A DNA stretch of 64,000 bases from the NCBI GenBank assembly GCA_905478325.1, contig CAJQIB010000005.1:1-64000 (forward strand). Direction: 5' to 3'. This stretch comes from an uncultured Flavobacteriales bacterium. Lineage in GTDB: Bacteria > Bacteroidota > Bacteroidia > Flavobacteriales_D > Sanyastnellaceae. The first letter of the stretch is position 1. Each line of letters opens with the position of its first letter. The translations under genes were made by a program, and so were the position numbers. Of the stretch, positions 1 through 8,424 are shown piece by piece. The notes beneath the pieces were generated by a model, which saw only the letters and a list, made by a program, of their open reading frames with translations, had not been told where the DNA came from and ran no database searches.

Positions 1-2117
1 TGACAGACGGTACAGCAACGTTAAGCAGTGGTGCACTTTCAGGCGCTACTACAGTAACGGCAAGCGGAGCTGTAACGGGTGGCTCTTTGACAGACGGTAC
101 AGCGACTTTGACAGGTGGTGTGATGTCAGGGATAACAGGGATAAATGCTGGTGGGGCATTGGGAATGACTGCGGCTTCGTTGACTTCCAACACCACAGGC
201 AATACTTCGATTACTGTGGATGATAACGGCGTTGCTCTGTTTTCCAATGCAGCTGGTGATGCTGGTCTTCAAATTGTTGCCTCTGCCACCCCCGCCGCTG
301 AAATGATTTATTTAGTGAACACCGCTGGTACGGATAATGGTGCACTAACCATAAAAGCTACTGCAGGTGGTATTGATATGGAATCTGGGACGCAGACTGA
401 TATCATTGCCGGAACACATGCTCAGATAAAGGCCACTACAGGATTTGCCACCCTCGATGGATTTAGTGGAGTGAACATTAAGGGCAATGCTGCTGAAGTG
501 GACGTAACGACCACCGGCGCAGTGGATATCAATAGTGCAAACTTTACATTAGATGCGTCTGGCTCCTTAGACATTACGTCAGCAAATACGGCTTTAACGG
601 TTGCTTCAGGAACGGGAACAATGAATATCTCGAGCGACGCTGCAGCCACAGCAGTGAATATTGCAACAGGTGCTGGAGTAAAGGCATTGACATTGGGCTC
701 GACCAATACAACAAGCTCAACAACGATTCAAACCGGTACGGGTGCAATGGCCTTTATAGGTGGCGGTGCCTTGACGTTTGACGGCGCGTCGGTTTCAATT
801 GACGGAACAGATGATTCGAACTTGACGATGACAGCAAATGCGGCATCAACAAAGACCTTAACTATAGCGGCTAGCAATAGCGGAGCGGGTGTTGCTGACA
901 TTGATATGGATGCAGACGGAGCGGTAAAGGTTGATGCGCCAGCCATTGATTTGACAGGAGTCACCACCTTATCAGGTACACTGAACTTACCAACGACAGT
1001 AGCGAATACTGCAGCGACAACACACACGGTTGTCGACAATACGGCATCTGCTTATTCAATTGGTTCAACAGGTAAGACTGACATTTTGAAGGTGGTTTCA
1101 ACGGATGCCGGTGAGGGCGTGACTATGAGCGGAACGTTAGGTGTAACCGGTTTGTCTAGCCTGCGAGGAATTGACAACGCCCACAATGGCATTGCGAATA
1201 CCGGGGTAATCACTCAAGTGACGAGCATTTCAACGGCCGCTGCCGCTACGGCTTTGCCGATTACAGCGACCGGTATTTTGACTTTGGATGGAAATGGTGG
1301 TGTCAATGTAGTGGGTAATGCTGCTGAAGTAGACGTAACGACGACCGGTGCAGTTGATGTGAACGGTGCCGCGATTACGATGGATGCTTCAGCAGGAATG
1401 AGTCTTGATGCTGCTGCCGCCTCAAATCTTACGACGAGCGCTGGTGCTTTGACATTGGATGGAGCTGCAGGCTTGAACATCGGGACGAACGCAGATCAAC
1501 CCATCGACATCGATGCGTCGACCCTGGATATCGACGCGAGCGGAGCCATCACCATTGATGCGACCTCCACGACATTTGTCGGTAACGTTGTCGCCCCGGT
1601 GGTGTCGAGCTTAGCTCCGTATCATGCAAGTGCTAAGATTGTTAAAACATCGCACGCTCAAAATCAGACTGTTGGGGTAAGTACTGCTACGAGACTTGTG
1701 CTTTTTCCAGAACCTGGTACCGCGTTAAATTTCTCGTCAGAATTATCTCAAACTGCCACAGATATCCCTGGAATGTTCACATTTGCTGGAATATCTGATG
1801 GAGATATTACAAATGATAACATCTTACTTCAAAGCGCGGGCTTTTATAATATTCAATTGAACATGGAGGTTGAGGGAAGTGGTAGTGATGCTTTTGCTGT
1901 CGTTCGAGTAATATGCGATGATGGTATTACCGCGAAAACGGTTATGACACTTTCAGCAGAGTTATACTCTGGTTTTTCGGCTTTTAAATTTATCAACGGT
2001 TCCATGCTCTTCGAAGTTGCTGCCGGTGAGGAAGTCTATTTAGAGATGGATGTTACCGGTAGTTCTGTCGAATTGCCATCGTTCAACTTTGCAATTTCTC
2101 GAATAGGAGAAGAATAA
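1..2117 (+). CDS. Repetitive adhesin or fibre-like surface protein, 5' end outside the window
   Basis: Open reading frame entering from the left edge (first full codon at base 3) and ending with TAA at 2117, so the N-terminus is missing. The visible 700 or so residues are very rich in Thr, Ala, Gly, Ser, Asp and Val, with short alternating motifs such as LTDGTATL, GAVDIN and TLDASGSLDI, as expected of a beta-helical or fibrous repeat shaft. A 29-residue unit is seen twice at the left edge (from bases 1 and 88), and the GNAAEVDVTTTGAVD module occurs twice, 277 codons apart. The last 160 residues (from about base 1620) are non-repetitive, more AT-rich, and look like a compact jelly-roll head of the C1q/TNF type; that fold call is inference. 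A surface fibre, adhesin or tail-fibre-like role is likely but unproven. Confidence 0.6.
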   Translation, partial: TDGTATLSSGALSGATTVTASGAVTGGSLTDGTATLTGGVMSGITGINAGGALGMTAASLTSNTTGNTSITVDDNGVALFSNAAGDAGLQIVASATPAAEMIYLVNTAGTDNGALTIKATAGGIDMESGTQTDIIAGTHAQIKATTGFATLDGFSGVNIKGNAAEVDVTTTGAVDINSANFTLDASGSLDITSANTALTVASGTGTMNISSDAAATAVNIATGAGVKALTLGSTNTTSSTTIQTGTGAMAFIGGGALTFDGASVSIDGTDDSNLTMTANAASTKTLTIAASNSGAGVADIDMDADGAVKVDAPAIDLTGVTTLSGTLNLPTTVANTAATTHTVVDNTASAYSIGSTGKTDILKVVSTDAGEGVTMSGTLGVTGLSSLRGIDNAHNGIANTGVITQVTSISTAAAATALPITATGILTLDGNGGVNVVGNAAEVDVTTTGAVDVNGAAITMDASAGMSLDAAAASNLTTSAGALTLDGAAGLNIGTNADQPIDIDASTLDIDASGAITIDATSTTFVGNVVAPVVSSLAPYHASAKIVKTSHAQNQTVGVSTATRLVLFPEPGTALNFSSELSQTATDIPGMFTFAGISDGDITNDNILLQSAGFYNIQLNMEVEGSGSDAFAVVRVICDDGITAKTVMTLSAELYSGFSAFKFINGSMLFEVAAGEEVYLEMDVTGSSVELPSFNFAISRIGEE
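482..1358 (+). repeat. Diverged direct repeat pair inside the fibre gene (482-527 and 1313-1358)
   Basis: Two 46-base segments share 41 positions. They lie 831 bases (277 codons) apart in the same frame. All five differences fall at third codon positions and are synonymous, so both copies encode the same GNAAEVDVTTTGAVD module. The protein motif is conserved while its DNA has drifted, which suggests an old structural repeat rather than a recent duplication. Confidence 0.8.
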
Positions 2118-2135
2118 TCACCTGAATTGGATAAT

Positions 2136-2174
2136 AAAAAGGCCCCATGCACGATCGTGCATGGGGCCTTTTTT
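2136..2174. terminator. Perfect bidirectional terminator hairpin
   Basis: A perfect inverted repeat with 14-base GC-rich arms (2141-2154 and 2155-2168), flanked by A5 on the left and T6 on the right. The arms meet in the sequence CGATCG, so the loop closes from within the palindrome. It lies between the convergent ends of the fibre gene (plus) and aroA (minus) and can act as a rho-independent terminator in both directions. Confidence 0.9.
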
Positions 2175-2197
2175 ATTTCAATCAAGTAACCGGACAT

Positions 2198-3493
2198 TCA
2201 CTTCGACACCCACTCAATCCGCACGCCCAACACCTCGAGATCATCAAAGAAAGCGGGGTAGCTCTTAGCCACGCATTCCGCGTCTTCAATTTCAATGGCT
2301 CCAACACCGGCTATCGCCAAAACGGCAGCTGCCATTGCCATGCGATGGTCGCCATGACTCGAAATGCGAATGGGTTTTGAAGTGGACGTTCGATTCCAGG
2401 GGTGAATGCGCAATTGGTCCCCGGCTTCATCATGCTCCACGGCAATGCCCAATTTCTTAAATTCCGTGATGAGCGCCTGTGCTCGATTGGATTCTTTGTG
2501 GACCAAGCGATGGGCCCCTCGCAGCACACTAGGTTTCTTTGCAAAGGCCGCCAAAACGGCCAGAGGAGGAAAGAGATCAGGGGAATCGGTTAAGTCCAAG
2601 TTGAACGCCCTCACGGGACGTTGCGCAATTTGCACTCCATCGTCCGAACCGGAAAGCGCTCCCCCAGCAAATAGCAGGGCTCCGCGAATTGCTTCGTCTG
2701 CCTGTGGGTACAACGAATTCAGACCTTGAATTTCAATGGACGTCTCTGCGGCTAACATGCCAGCGACGAGCAGGAAAGCCGCTGCTGACCAATCACCATC
2801 TACCGTCGTTTCAAAGCCTTTAAACGTCTGTTTGCCCGGGATTTCAAAAGCGTCAAAGGCATCATTGACACTCACGTCAATGCCGAAATCTTGCATGATG
2901 GCAATGGTCATTTCGATGTACGGTTTGCTGACCAAGTTGGTCACGGCTATAGAGGAGTCATGATCTGCTGTGGCCAAGGTCATCAAGAGCCCCGTCAAAT
3001 ATTGCGAGCTGACAGAACCGTCAATTTCCATTTGACCACCCTTGAGTGGTCCCGAAACCAAAAGAGGACAGCGGCCTTCAGTGCTAACGAATGAACCTCC
3101 CAATGCTTCGATGGGCGCTTTGAGAGCGTCCATGGGTCTTTTGTTTAGGGTTCCTTGTCCTTCTATCCGGATTGGCGCGGCCGCAGAGGTCGCTACCGAT
3201 GCGAAAAGTCGAGCGGCCAATCCTGATTCTCCGGCATCGATGGTGTTTGAGCGGTTGTGCAAAGGCACACCATGGCCTGTAATCCGCACGCTGGACTCTC
3301 CAAGCTCGATATCCGCTCCCAACGTGGCAGCCATATGCAATGCTGCTGTGCAGTCATCCGAGTCGGAAACATGGTGAAGCGTGGTGGTGCCTTTGGCCAA
3401 CAAGGCGCCAGCAATTAGCCGCTGCATGACCGACTTGGAAGCCGGCGCTTGAACGGCGCCAGTAAGTCGGGAGGGCCAGACGCGCAAAATCAT
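2198..3493 (-). CDS. aroA: 3-phosphoshikimate 1-carboxyvinyltransferase (EPSP synthase)
   Basis: Transfers the enolpyruvyl group of PEP to shikimate-3-phosphate, the sixth step of the shikimate pathway, in the cytoplasm. Seen: the substrate-binding lysine in APASKSVMQR near the N-terminus, the PEP loop IDAGESGLAARLFA, the SSQYLTGLLM shikimate-phosphate segment, GDWSAAAFLL, and HGDHRMAMAAAV near the end. The ATG at 3493 is chosen because it overlaps the menG stop codon as ATGA and gives 431 residues, a normal family length; an in-frame start at 3559 would run 22 codons into menG. Last gene of the operon aspC-rfaE1-trkH-menG-aroA, closed by the hairpin at 2136-2174. The other shikimate gene here, aroC, lies 30 kb away. 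Confidence 0.95.
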   Translation of the reverse strand: MILRVWPSRLTGAVQAPASKSVMQRLIAGALLAKGTTTLHHVSDSDDCTAALHMAATLGADIELGESSVRITGHGVPLHNRSNTIDAGESGLAARLFASVATSAAAPIRIEGQGTLNKRPMDALKAPIEALGGSFVSTEGRCPLLVSGPLKGGQMEIDGSVSSQYLTGLLMTLATADHDSSIAVTNLVSKPYIEMTIAIMQDFGIDVSVNDAFDAFEIPGKQTFKGFETTVDGDWSAAAFLLVAGMLAAETSIEIQGLNSLYPQADEAIRGALLFAGGALSGSDDGVQIAQRPVRAFNLDLTDSPDLFPPLAVLAAFAKKPSVLRGAHRLVHKESNRAQALITEFKKLGIAVEHDEAGDQLRIHPWNRTSTSKPIRISSHGDHRMAMAAAVLAIAGVGAIEIEDAECVAKSYPAFFDDLEVLGVRIEWVSK

Positions 3494-4254
3494 GGAAGCA
3501 TCGGTTTTGTGCCGGTATAAATCGAAGCAATGCCGCCAGTCAGTTTGATTTGCCGACACTCTTGGTATCCCGCTGTACCCATCCGGGTCATGAACTCGGG
3601 GCCTTCAGGGAAGGCGGCAACGCTTTCGGGCAAATACGAGTAGGCCGCGGCATCTTTGGAAACCAACCGTCCTATGGTGGGCATGATGAATTTGAAGTAC
3701 AGCCCAAAGAGCTGCTTCATCGGAAAGGTTTTGGGCTTCGAAAACTCCAAAACCAGTCCCATTCCACCGGGTTTAAGTACTCGGAACATCTCCTTCATGC
3801 CTTGATCGAGGTTTTCAAAATTGCGCACGCCGAAAGCGACGGTATAGGCGTCAAAGGTTGCGTCGTCAAAAGGAAGGTCGGCGCTATCTCCTTCAATCAG
3901 TTCGATGCGATCATCCCATCCGCGTTTGGTGACCTTTTTACGTCCAACCTCGAGCATCCCAGGGGAGATGTCGACCCCTGTGACGCGGGTGTCTTTGAGG
4001 TTCATACGCAACGCCTCAATGGCAAAATCGGCGGTACCGGTGGCCATGTCCATCAGTCGGAAAGGCCCCGCATGTCCAATCCAATGCTGCTTCAGAATCC
4101 GGATGGTTCGCTTTCTCCATAAGACATCAATGCCAAAAGAGAAGAGGTGGTTTAGAAAATCATAACTGTGCGCAATGTTGTCAAACATCCGCGCGACTTG
4201 CTGCTTTTTGGATTCGGCATCCGCAGAAGCATAAGGTGTGACTGGTGTTCCCAT
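3490..4254 (-). CDS. menG: Demethylmenaquinone methyltransferase (UbiE/MenG family)
   Basis: 254-residue class I SAM-dependent methyltransferase. It carries out the final C-methylation of demethylmenaquinone to menaquinone, the usual respiratory quinone of Bacteroidota. Visible signatures: the N-terminal VARMFDNIAHSYDFLNHL of this family, SAM motif I MDMATGTADFAIEAL, the acidic post-I strand GVDISPGMLEVG, and RVLKPGGMGLVLEFSKP near residue 160. It starts 8 bases after the trkH-like stop and overlaps aroA by ATGA. Ubiquinone methylation by the same family is possible in other bacteria but not expected here, because this phylum makes menaquinone. Confidence 0.92.
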   Translation of the reverse strand: MGTPVTPYASADAESKKQQVARMFDNIAHSYDFLNHLFSFGIDVLWRKRTIRILKQHWIGHAGPFRLMDMATGTADFAIEALRMNLKDTRVTGVDISPGMLEVGRKKVTKRGWDDRIELIEGDSADLPFDDATFDAYTVAFGVRNFENLDQGMKEMFRVLKPGGMGLVLEFSKPKTFPMKQLFGLYFKFIMPTIGRLVSKDAAAYSYLPESVAAFPEGPEFMTRMGTAGYQECRQIKLTGGIASIYTGTKPMLP

Positions 4255-4262
4255 TCAGTGAG

Positions 4263-6089
4263 TTAGCCAACCATGGTGTGGCCTGCTGGGTATTTGATGT
4301 GACGTTTGATGTATTTACCGCCCAACGCAAACGCAACGGTGAGGGTGCCAACACGACCTATGAACATACTCAAAATGACAATCACCTTTCCCGCATTGCT
4401 TAGCATGGGGGTGATCCCTGTGCTCAATCCAACGGTACCAAAGGCACTGATTTCTTCGAAAATAAGATCCAAAATTCCGCGGTCAGGCATGTCTAAAATG
4501 GATGATTCTGTAATGGTTAACAGAAAAATAGCGATGGTGTTTCCTGCCAAGAAAAAGAGCAAGACACTGTATGCTCTTGACCGTAAAATTTCAGGGACGG
4601 TTCGCTGGAACAATTGGACGTGATCCAAACTTCGAATCGTCCTCCACACATCAGCCAATACGATAGCGAACGTTGATGTTTTGATACCGCCGCCAGTGGA
4701 ACTAGAGGATGCGCCGATGAACATGAGGATGATGAACAAGAACAGCATGGGGATACCAACCGTTCCGATATTCACGGTGCTAAAACCGCTGGTTCTTGTG
4801 GTGCTTTGGAAAATAGCAGTGGTAAACTGTCCAAAATAACTCATGCCACTCAGCGTGTTTTCTTGCTCTAAAAACCAAAATCCAACCGCGCCAAAAGCAA
4901 CCAAGCCAATGGAAAAGTAAAGCGCAATTTTGGTGGCAAAGTCAATCTTCTTCCAGGGCTGAGCCATGCGTTCTCTCAGCCTAGCTGGATCAAATAAATC
5001 GAATATGGCCACCATGCCCAACGCTCCGAAGAACACCAAAAAGGTAATAACCCAGTGAACAGACCAATTTTGGACAACAGATTCGTTGACGAATCCGTCT
5101 GTGAAAAGGGTGATCCCGGCGCTATTGAAGGCGGAAATGGAGTGGAAAATCGAATGAAAAATGGAGCTGCCGTTGTGTTGGAAAGTCACGCCTGGTCCCC
5201 AGGAGAGATACAAAGCCAAAGCTCCAATCACTTCGATTCCCAAGCACCAGAGGAGCACTTTGCTCAACATGCTCGACCCGGAATTGTAATTGTCTCGATG
5301 GACAAAATCTTCAATGACATCATGCTGCTTTACGCCGAGGCCAAATCGCGCTGCGAGCATGAGAAAAGAGCCGAATGCAATCAAGTTTAAGCCGCCCAAT
5401 TGGATGAGTAGCAGCAGGACGACTTGTCCTTTGAATGTAAAAAATGTTGCGGCATCTTCAACCATCAAGCCCGTGACGCAGGTTGCACTTGTGGAAGTGA
5501 AAAGAGCGTCAATGAACGCCATGCTGTTGGCAGCGACGGTCATTTCAGGGAGCATCAGGAGCACAGTACCGATGGTGATAATTCCAAAAAAACTAAGGAT
5601 GAAGATCAACGCAGGATTCAAACGAAAACGCGGCAAGACACGTCCCTGTCGCAGCAATTCAGCAGCAACAACCGTGAAGAAATACCCTTGAATGAACAGG
5701 GTGTAAATGTCTTGAATGGAGCCAACTCCAAGGCCCTGAATGAATCCGCCAATAAAGAGTTTTCCAGTCAAAAGGTCGCTCGTCCCTTCAATGATGAGGA
5801 TGCTCATCACCAAACATTCGAACCAGGTTTTTCGAATGAATTGAACGGGATGAAATTCGTACAGCACCTTCGTGACATACTGAAAAACGTAGAAGAAGAA
5901 CGAGGTCTTGACCCAAGAAAGAAGCAGCGTAGCTGTTTCACTGTCATTTGGAAAGCCATAGTACATGGCCAAAACGACGAGTGTAGAAGCGGAAACGAGG
6001 AGGTTGAGAATTTTTAATAGGGAGAGTACTTGCTCTTTGGAGCTGTACAAAACGACATTGACCCGTTCTCTGAATTCCTGGAAGTTCAT
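4263..6089 (-). CDS. TrkH/KtrB-family potassium uptake membrane subunit
   Basis: Inner-membrane K+ translocating subunit, 608 residues when started at the ATG at 6089. That ATG overlaps the rfaE1 stop as ATGA; the longer in-frame start at 6131 would lie inside rfaE1. The four pore-loop repeats of the TrkH/KtrB fold are visible, around TSATCVTGL, FNSAGITLFTDGF, TRTSGFSTVNIG and ISAFGTVGLSTGI, each with the selectivity-filter glycine. About 60 extra N-terminal hydrophobic residues per KtrB length give additional membrane segments before the core. These proteins normally need a cytoplasmic RCK regulator (KtrA/TrkA); none is encoded next to it. Confidence 0.88.
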   Translation of the reverse strand: MNFQEFRERVNVVLYSSKEQVLSLLKILNLLVSASTLVVLAMYYGFPNDSETATLLLSWVKTSFFFYVFQYVTKVLYEFHPVQFIRKTWFECLVMSILIIEGTSDLLTGKLFIGGFIQGLGVGSIQDIYTLFIQGYFFTVVAAELLRQGRVLPRFRLNPALIFILSFFGIITIGTVLLMLPEMTVAANSMAFIDALFTSTSATCVTGLMVEDAATFFTFKGQVVLLLLIQLGGLNLIAFGSFLMLAARFGLGVKQHDVIEDFVHRDNYNSGSSMLSKVLLWCLGIEVIGALALYLSWGPGVTFQHNGSSIFHSIFHSISAFNSAGITLFTDGFVNESVVQNWSVHWVITFLVFFGALGMVAIFDLFDPARLRERMAQPWKKIDFATKIALYFSIGLVAFGAVGFWFLEQENTLSGMSYFGQFTTAIFQSTTRTSGFSTVNIGTVGIPMLFLFIILMFIGASSSSTGGGIKTSTFAIVLADVWRTIRSLDHVQLFQRTVPEILRSRAYSVLLFFLAGNTIAIFLLTITESSILDMPDRGILDLIFEEISAFGTVGLSTGITPMLSNAGKVIVILSMFIGRVGTLTVAFALGGKYIKRHIKYPAGHTMVG

Positions 6090-7105
6090 GCGCTTGGGCG
6101 AGAGGGGATCGGTGTGTGATTCGATTCCCACTCTGAGATGAGTTGCTCCTTGTTGATGGGGACAACACCTACTTTTTCACAAACGAGACCTCCGGCTAAG
6201 TTGGATACTGCAGCGAGTTGGTCAGCGGGAACATGCATCGCGAGCATGAGAGAGGCCACGGCTATAACGGTGTCTCCAGCTCCACTGACATCGTTGATTT
6301 CTCGCTGAAAAGCAGGGATGCGTTTGTGGGAAACCCCTTGATGAGGCGCATGCATCCAGACACCTCGTTCGCTAAGTGTCACCAATACATTCTGAACGTT
6401 GAGTTGGGAGGTCAATTGGTCAATGGCCGCTTCAATCGCTTGATCGTCTTCTTTTCCAATCAACGCATTCAGGCCTTCTCGCAGTTCTTTCAGATTGGGT
6501 TTGAACAAGTCAACCCCGCGATACGCGTGAAATTGCTTGAATTTTGGATCGACCGTCACAGGAATATTCCGTTGATGAGCAGCCTCAATTAAGGCTGCAA
6601 TTCCTTCCGGAGTAAGCACGCCTTTGTCATAGTCTTCAAAAATTACCACATCGATGGTCGCAGAATCGAACAATTGAATGCATCGACTCACCAGTGTAGC
6701 ACTGATTTCAGCGTGAATGGGAACAACGGTTTCTTCGTCCACACGAAGCAACTGCTGGCCATTGCTGATGACCCGTGTTTTGATGGTCGTTGGTCGCGAT
6801 GAATCAGCAACGATGCATGAATCGCCAATGCTGAGATTATCGAGTAAACTTCGCAAATGTTCGCCTGCCTCATCCGTTCCAATGACCGATGCGAGATGCA
6901 CCTGAGCCCCCATAGACAACAGGTTTTTGGCGACGTTAGCAGCCCCTCCCAATCGCCTGTCACGGGACTTCACATCCACCACGGGGACAGGGGCTTCTGG
7001 TGAAATGCGATTGACGTCACCAATGAGGTAGGCATCGATCATGACATCTCCGATGACCAAGGCGGTCAAATTTCGGCACTGTTGAAGAGCTTGACTGGCG
7101 TCCAT
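6086..7105 (-). CDS. rfaE1: D-glycero-beta-D-manno-heptose-7-phosphate kinase (RfaE domain 1, PfkB family)
   Basis: Phosphorylates heptose-7-phosphate at C1 in the synthesis of ADP-heptose for the LPS inner core. 339 residues covering only the kinase half; the nucleotidyltransferase half of bifunctional HldE is absent, so a separate rfaE2 gene is expected elsewhere. Seen: the VIGDVMIDAYLIGDVNRISP start typical of RfaE kinases, PfkB signature 1 with LGGAANVAKNLLSMGA, and signature 2 with the catalytic aspartate in DVSGAGDTVIAVASLML. It follows aspC by 23 bases and overlaps the trkH-like start by ATGA. Confidence 0.9.
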   Translation of the reverse strand: MDASQALQQCRNLTALVIGDVMIDAYLIGDVNRISPEAPVPVVDVKSRDRRLGGAANVAKNLLSMGAQVHLASVIGTDEAGEHLRSLLDNLSIGDSCIVADSSRPTTIKTRVISNGQQLLRVDEETVVPIHAEISATLVSRCIQLFDSATIDVVIFEDYDKGVLTPEGIAALIEAAHQRNIPVTVDPKFKQFHAYRGVDLFKPNLKELREGLNALIGKEDDQAIEAAIDQLTSQLNVQNVLVTLSERGVWMHAPHQGVSHKRIPAFQREINDVSGAGDTVIAVASLMLAMHVPADQLAAVSNLAGGLVCEKVGVVPINKEQLISEWESNHTPIPSRPSA

Positions 7106-7128
7106 GAAGCGAAGTTAAAGCAGGGAGG

Positions 7129-8325
7129 TCATTGGAGCACAGATACCGCTTCTGCGATTCGACGCACAGCCTCTAAGAGTTGTTCTTCGGAGGCAGCATA
7201 TGAGAGGCGAATGCACTCGGGAGTGCCAAAGGCGGATCCCGCGACTGTCGCTACATGCGCCTTTTCAAGTAAGTACAGGGAGAAATCTGACGCGTTGGCA
7301 ATGGTGCCTCCAGCATGTGATTTCCCAAACAACGAACTGACATCTGGAAAGAGGTAGAAAGCGCCCATTGGACGGTTTACTTTAAATCCAGGTATGCTGG
7401 ACAGTCCGTCAATCACGAGGTCTCTTCTCTGAAGAAACGCAGCTTTCATTTCATCTGCAATGCTCGGGTCGGCATCCATCGCAGCTCCAGCAGCCACTTG
7501 AGCAATGCTGCAAGGTGCGGAGGTTACCTGGCCTTGAATTTTTGTACAGGCTTTAGCGATCCAATGTGGAGCGCCGATGTAGCCCAAACGCCATCCGGTC
7601 ATGGCAAAGCCTTTGGAGACCCCGTTCACCGTGATGACGCGGTCTTGAATGCCTTCGATGGCTCCCAATGAAGCGTGTTTTCCTGTGAAATTAATCAATT
7701 CGTAAATCTCATCTGAGATGACAAAAACATGGGAGTTTCGAATCAACACCGCTGCCAAGGCATCAATCTCTTCTTGCGTGTATACGGATCCGCTTGGATT
7801 GCAAGGCGATGAGTAAATCAGCAGTCGGGTGTTGGCATTGATGGCAGCTTCCAATGCCTCGGGGTTGATTTTAAAATCTTCTTCAATTCTCGTCGGGAGG
7901 ATGACTGTTTTACCTCCAGCAAAAGCCACCATATCGGCATAGCTCACCCAGTACGGTGCCGGCAAAATGACTTCCTCTCCGGGATCAACCAATGCCAAAA
8001 CCACATTGGTTATACTCTGCTTTGCTCCATTGGAGACGACAATTTGATCGGCGTCAAAATGCAGCCCGTTGTCTCGTTTGAATTTGCGGCAGATGGACTC
8101 TCGTACGCTGAGGATTCCGGGGACGGGGGTGTAATGGGTGACGTTGTTCTCAATGGCCTGAATCCCCGCGTCTTTTATCGGTTGTGGTGTATCGAAATCA
8201 GGCTCTCCAAGAGATAAAGAAATGACGTCAACACCGGAGTTTTTGAGCTCCGTTGCTTTGCGCGCCATGGCAATCGTCGCGGATTCTGATAAACGATTGA
8301 GAAGGGAGGAAGGACGTTGATCCAT
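7129..8325 (-). CDS. aspC: Class I pyridoxal-phosphate aminotransferase, aspartate type
   Basis: 398-residue fold-type I aminotransferase of the bacterial Ib aspartate aminotransferase group. It exchanges amino groups between aspartate (or a similar amino acid) and 2-oxoglutarate in the cytoplasm. Seen: VISLSLGEPDFDTP at the N-terminus, YSSPCNPSGSVYT, VISDEIYELINF with the pyridine-binding aspartate and tyrosine, the PLP lysine in NGVSKGFAMTGWRLGY, and the carboxylate-binding arginine in ECIRLSYAAS. First gene of the five-gene minus-strand operon, behind a clear TAACTTTG promoter box. Exact substrate preference cannot be read from sequence. Confidence 0.9.
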   Translation of the reverse strand: MDQRPSSLLNRLSESATIAMARKATELKNSGVDVISLSLGEPDFDTPQPIKDAGIQAIENNVTHYTPVPGILSVRESICRKFKRDNGLHFDADQIVVSNGAKQSITNVVLALVDPGEEVILPAPYWVSYADMVAFAGGKTVILPTRIEEDFKINPEALEAAINANTRLLIYSSPCNPSGSVYTQEEIDALAAVLIRNSHVFVISDEIYELINFTGKHASLGAIEGIQDRVITVNGVSKGFAMTGWRLGYIGAPHWIAKACTKIQGQVTSAPCSIAQVAAGAAMDADPSIADEMKAAFLQRRDLVIDGLSSIPGFKVNRPMGAFYLFPDVSSLFGKSHAGGTIANASDFSLYLLEKAHVATVAGSAFGTPECIRLSYAASEEQLLEAVRRIAEAVSVLQ

Positions 8326-8347
8326 TGAGTCGATTCAAATTGAGACA

Positions 8348-8355
8348 CAAAGTTA
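8348..8355 (-). promoter_or_regulatory. -7 promoter element (TAACTTTG) of the aspC operon
   Basis: Exact match to the Bacteroidota -7 consensus TAnnTTTG, 22 nt before the aspC start. A TTTG sits 23 nt further upstream and may be the -33 element, slightly wider than the usual spacing. It is the only good match in the 99-base gap before aspC. Confidence 0.65.
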
Positions 8356-8424
8356 AATCCGGTCAAGATGCGCACGTCCAAAGCACATCCTTTTTTCATG
8401 ACACCGTTGTGGATGAAACACTTT

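Noticed and set aside
485-1360. CRISPR-like or mobile repeat array in the fibre gene
   Set aside because: The repeats are in frame, few, irregularly spaced and diverged only at synonymous sites. There are no spacers and no cas or transposase genes nearby.
422-1480. Three antisense open frames (422-706, 728-1039 and 1214-1480) opposite the fibre gene
   Set aside because: They are mirror products of the Thr/Ala/Val-rich repetitive coding strand, show low-complexity Val/Ala/Pro composition, and have no promoter or recognisable domain.
5424-6017. 197-codon plus-strand frame opposite the trkH-like gene
   Set aside because: The opposite frame encodes a clear conserved K+ transporter. The 197-codon product is polar low-complexity sequence with no motif.
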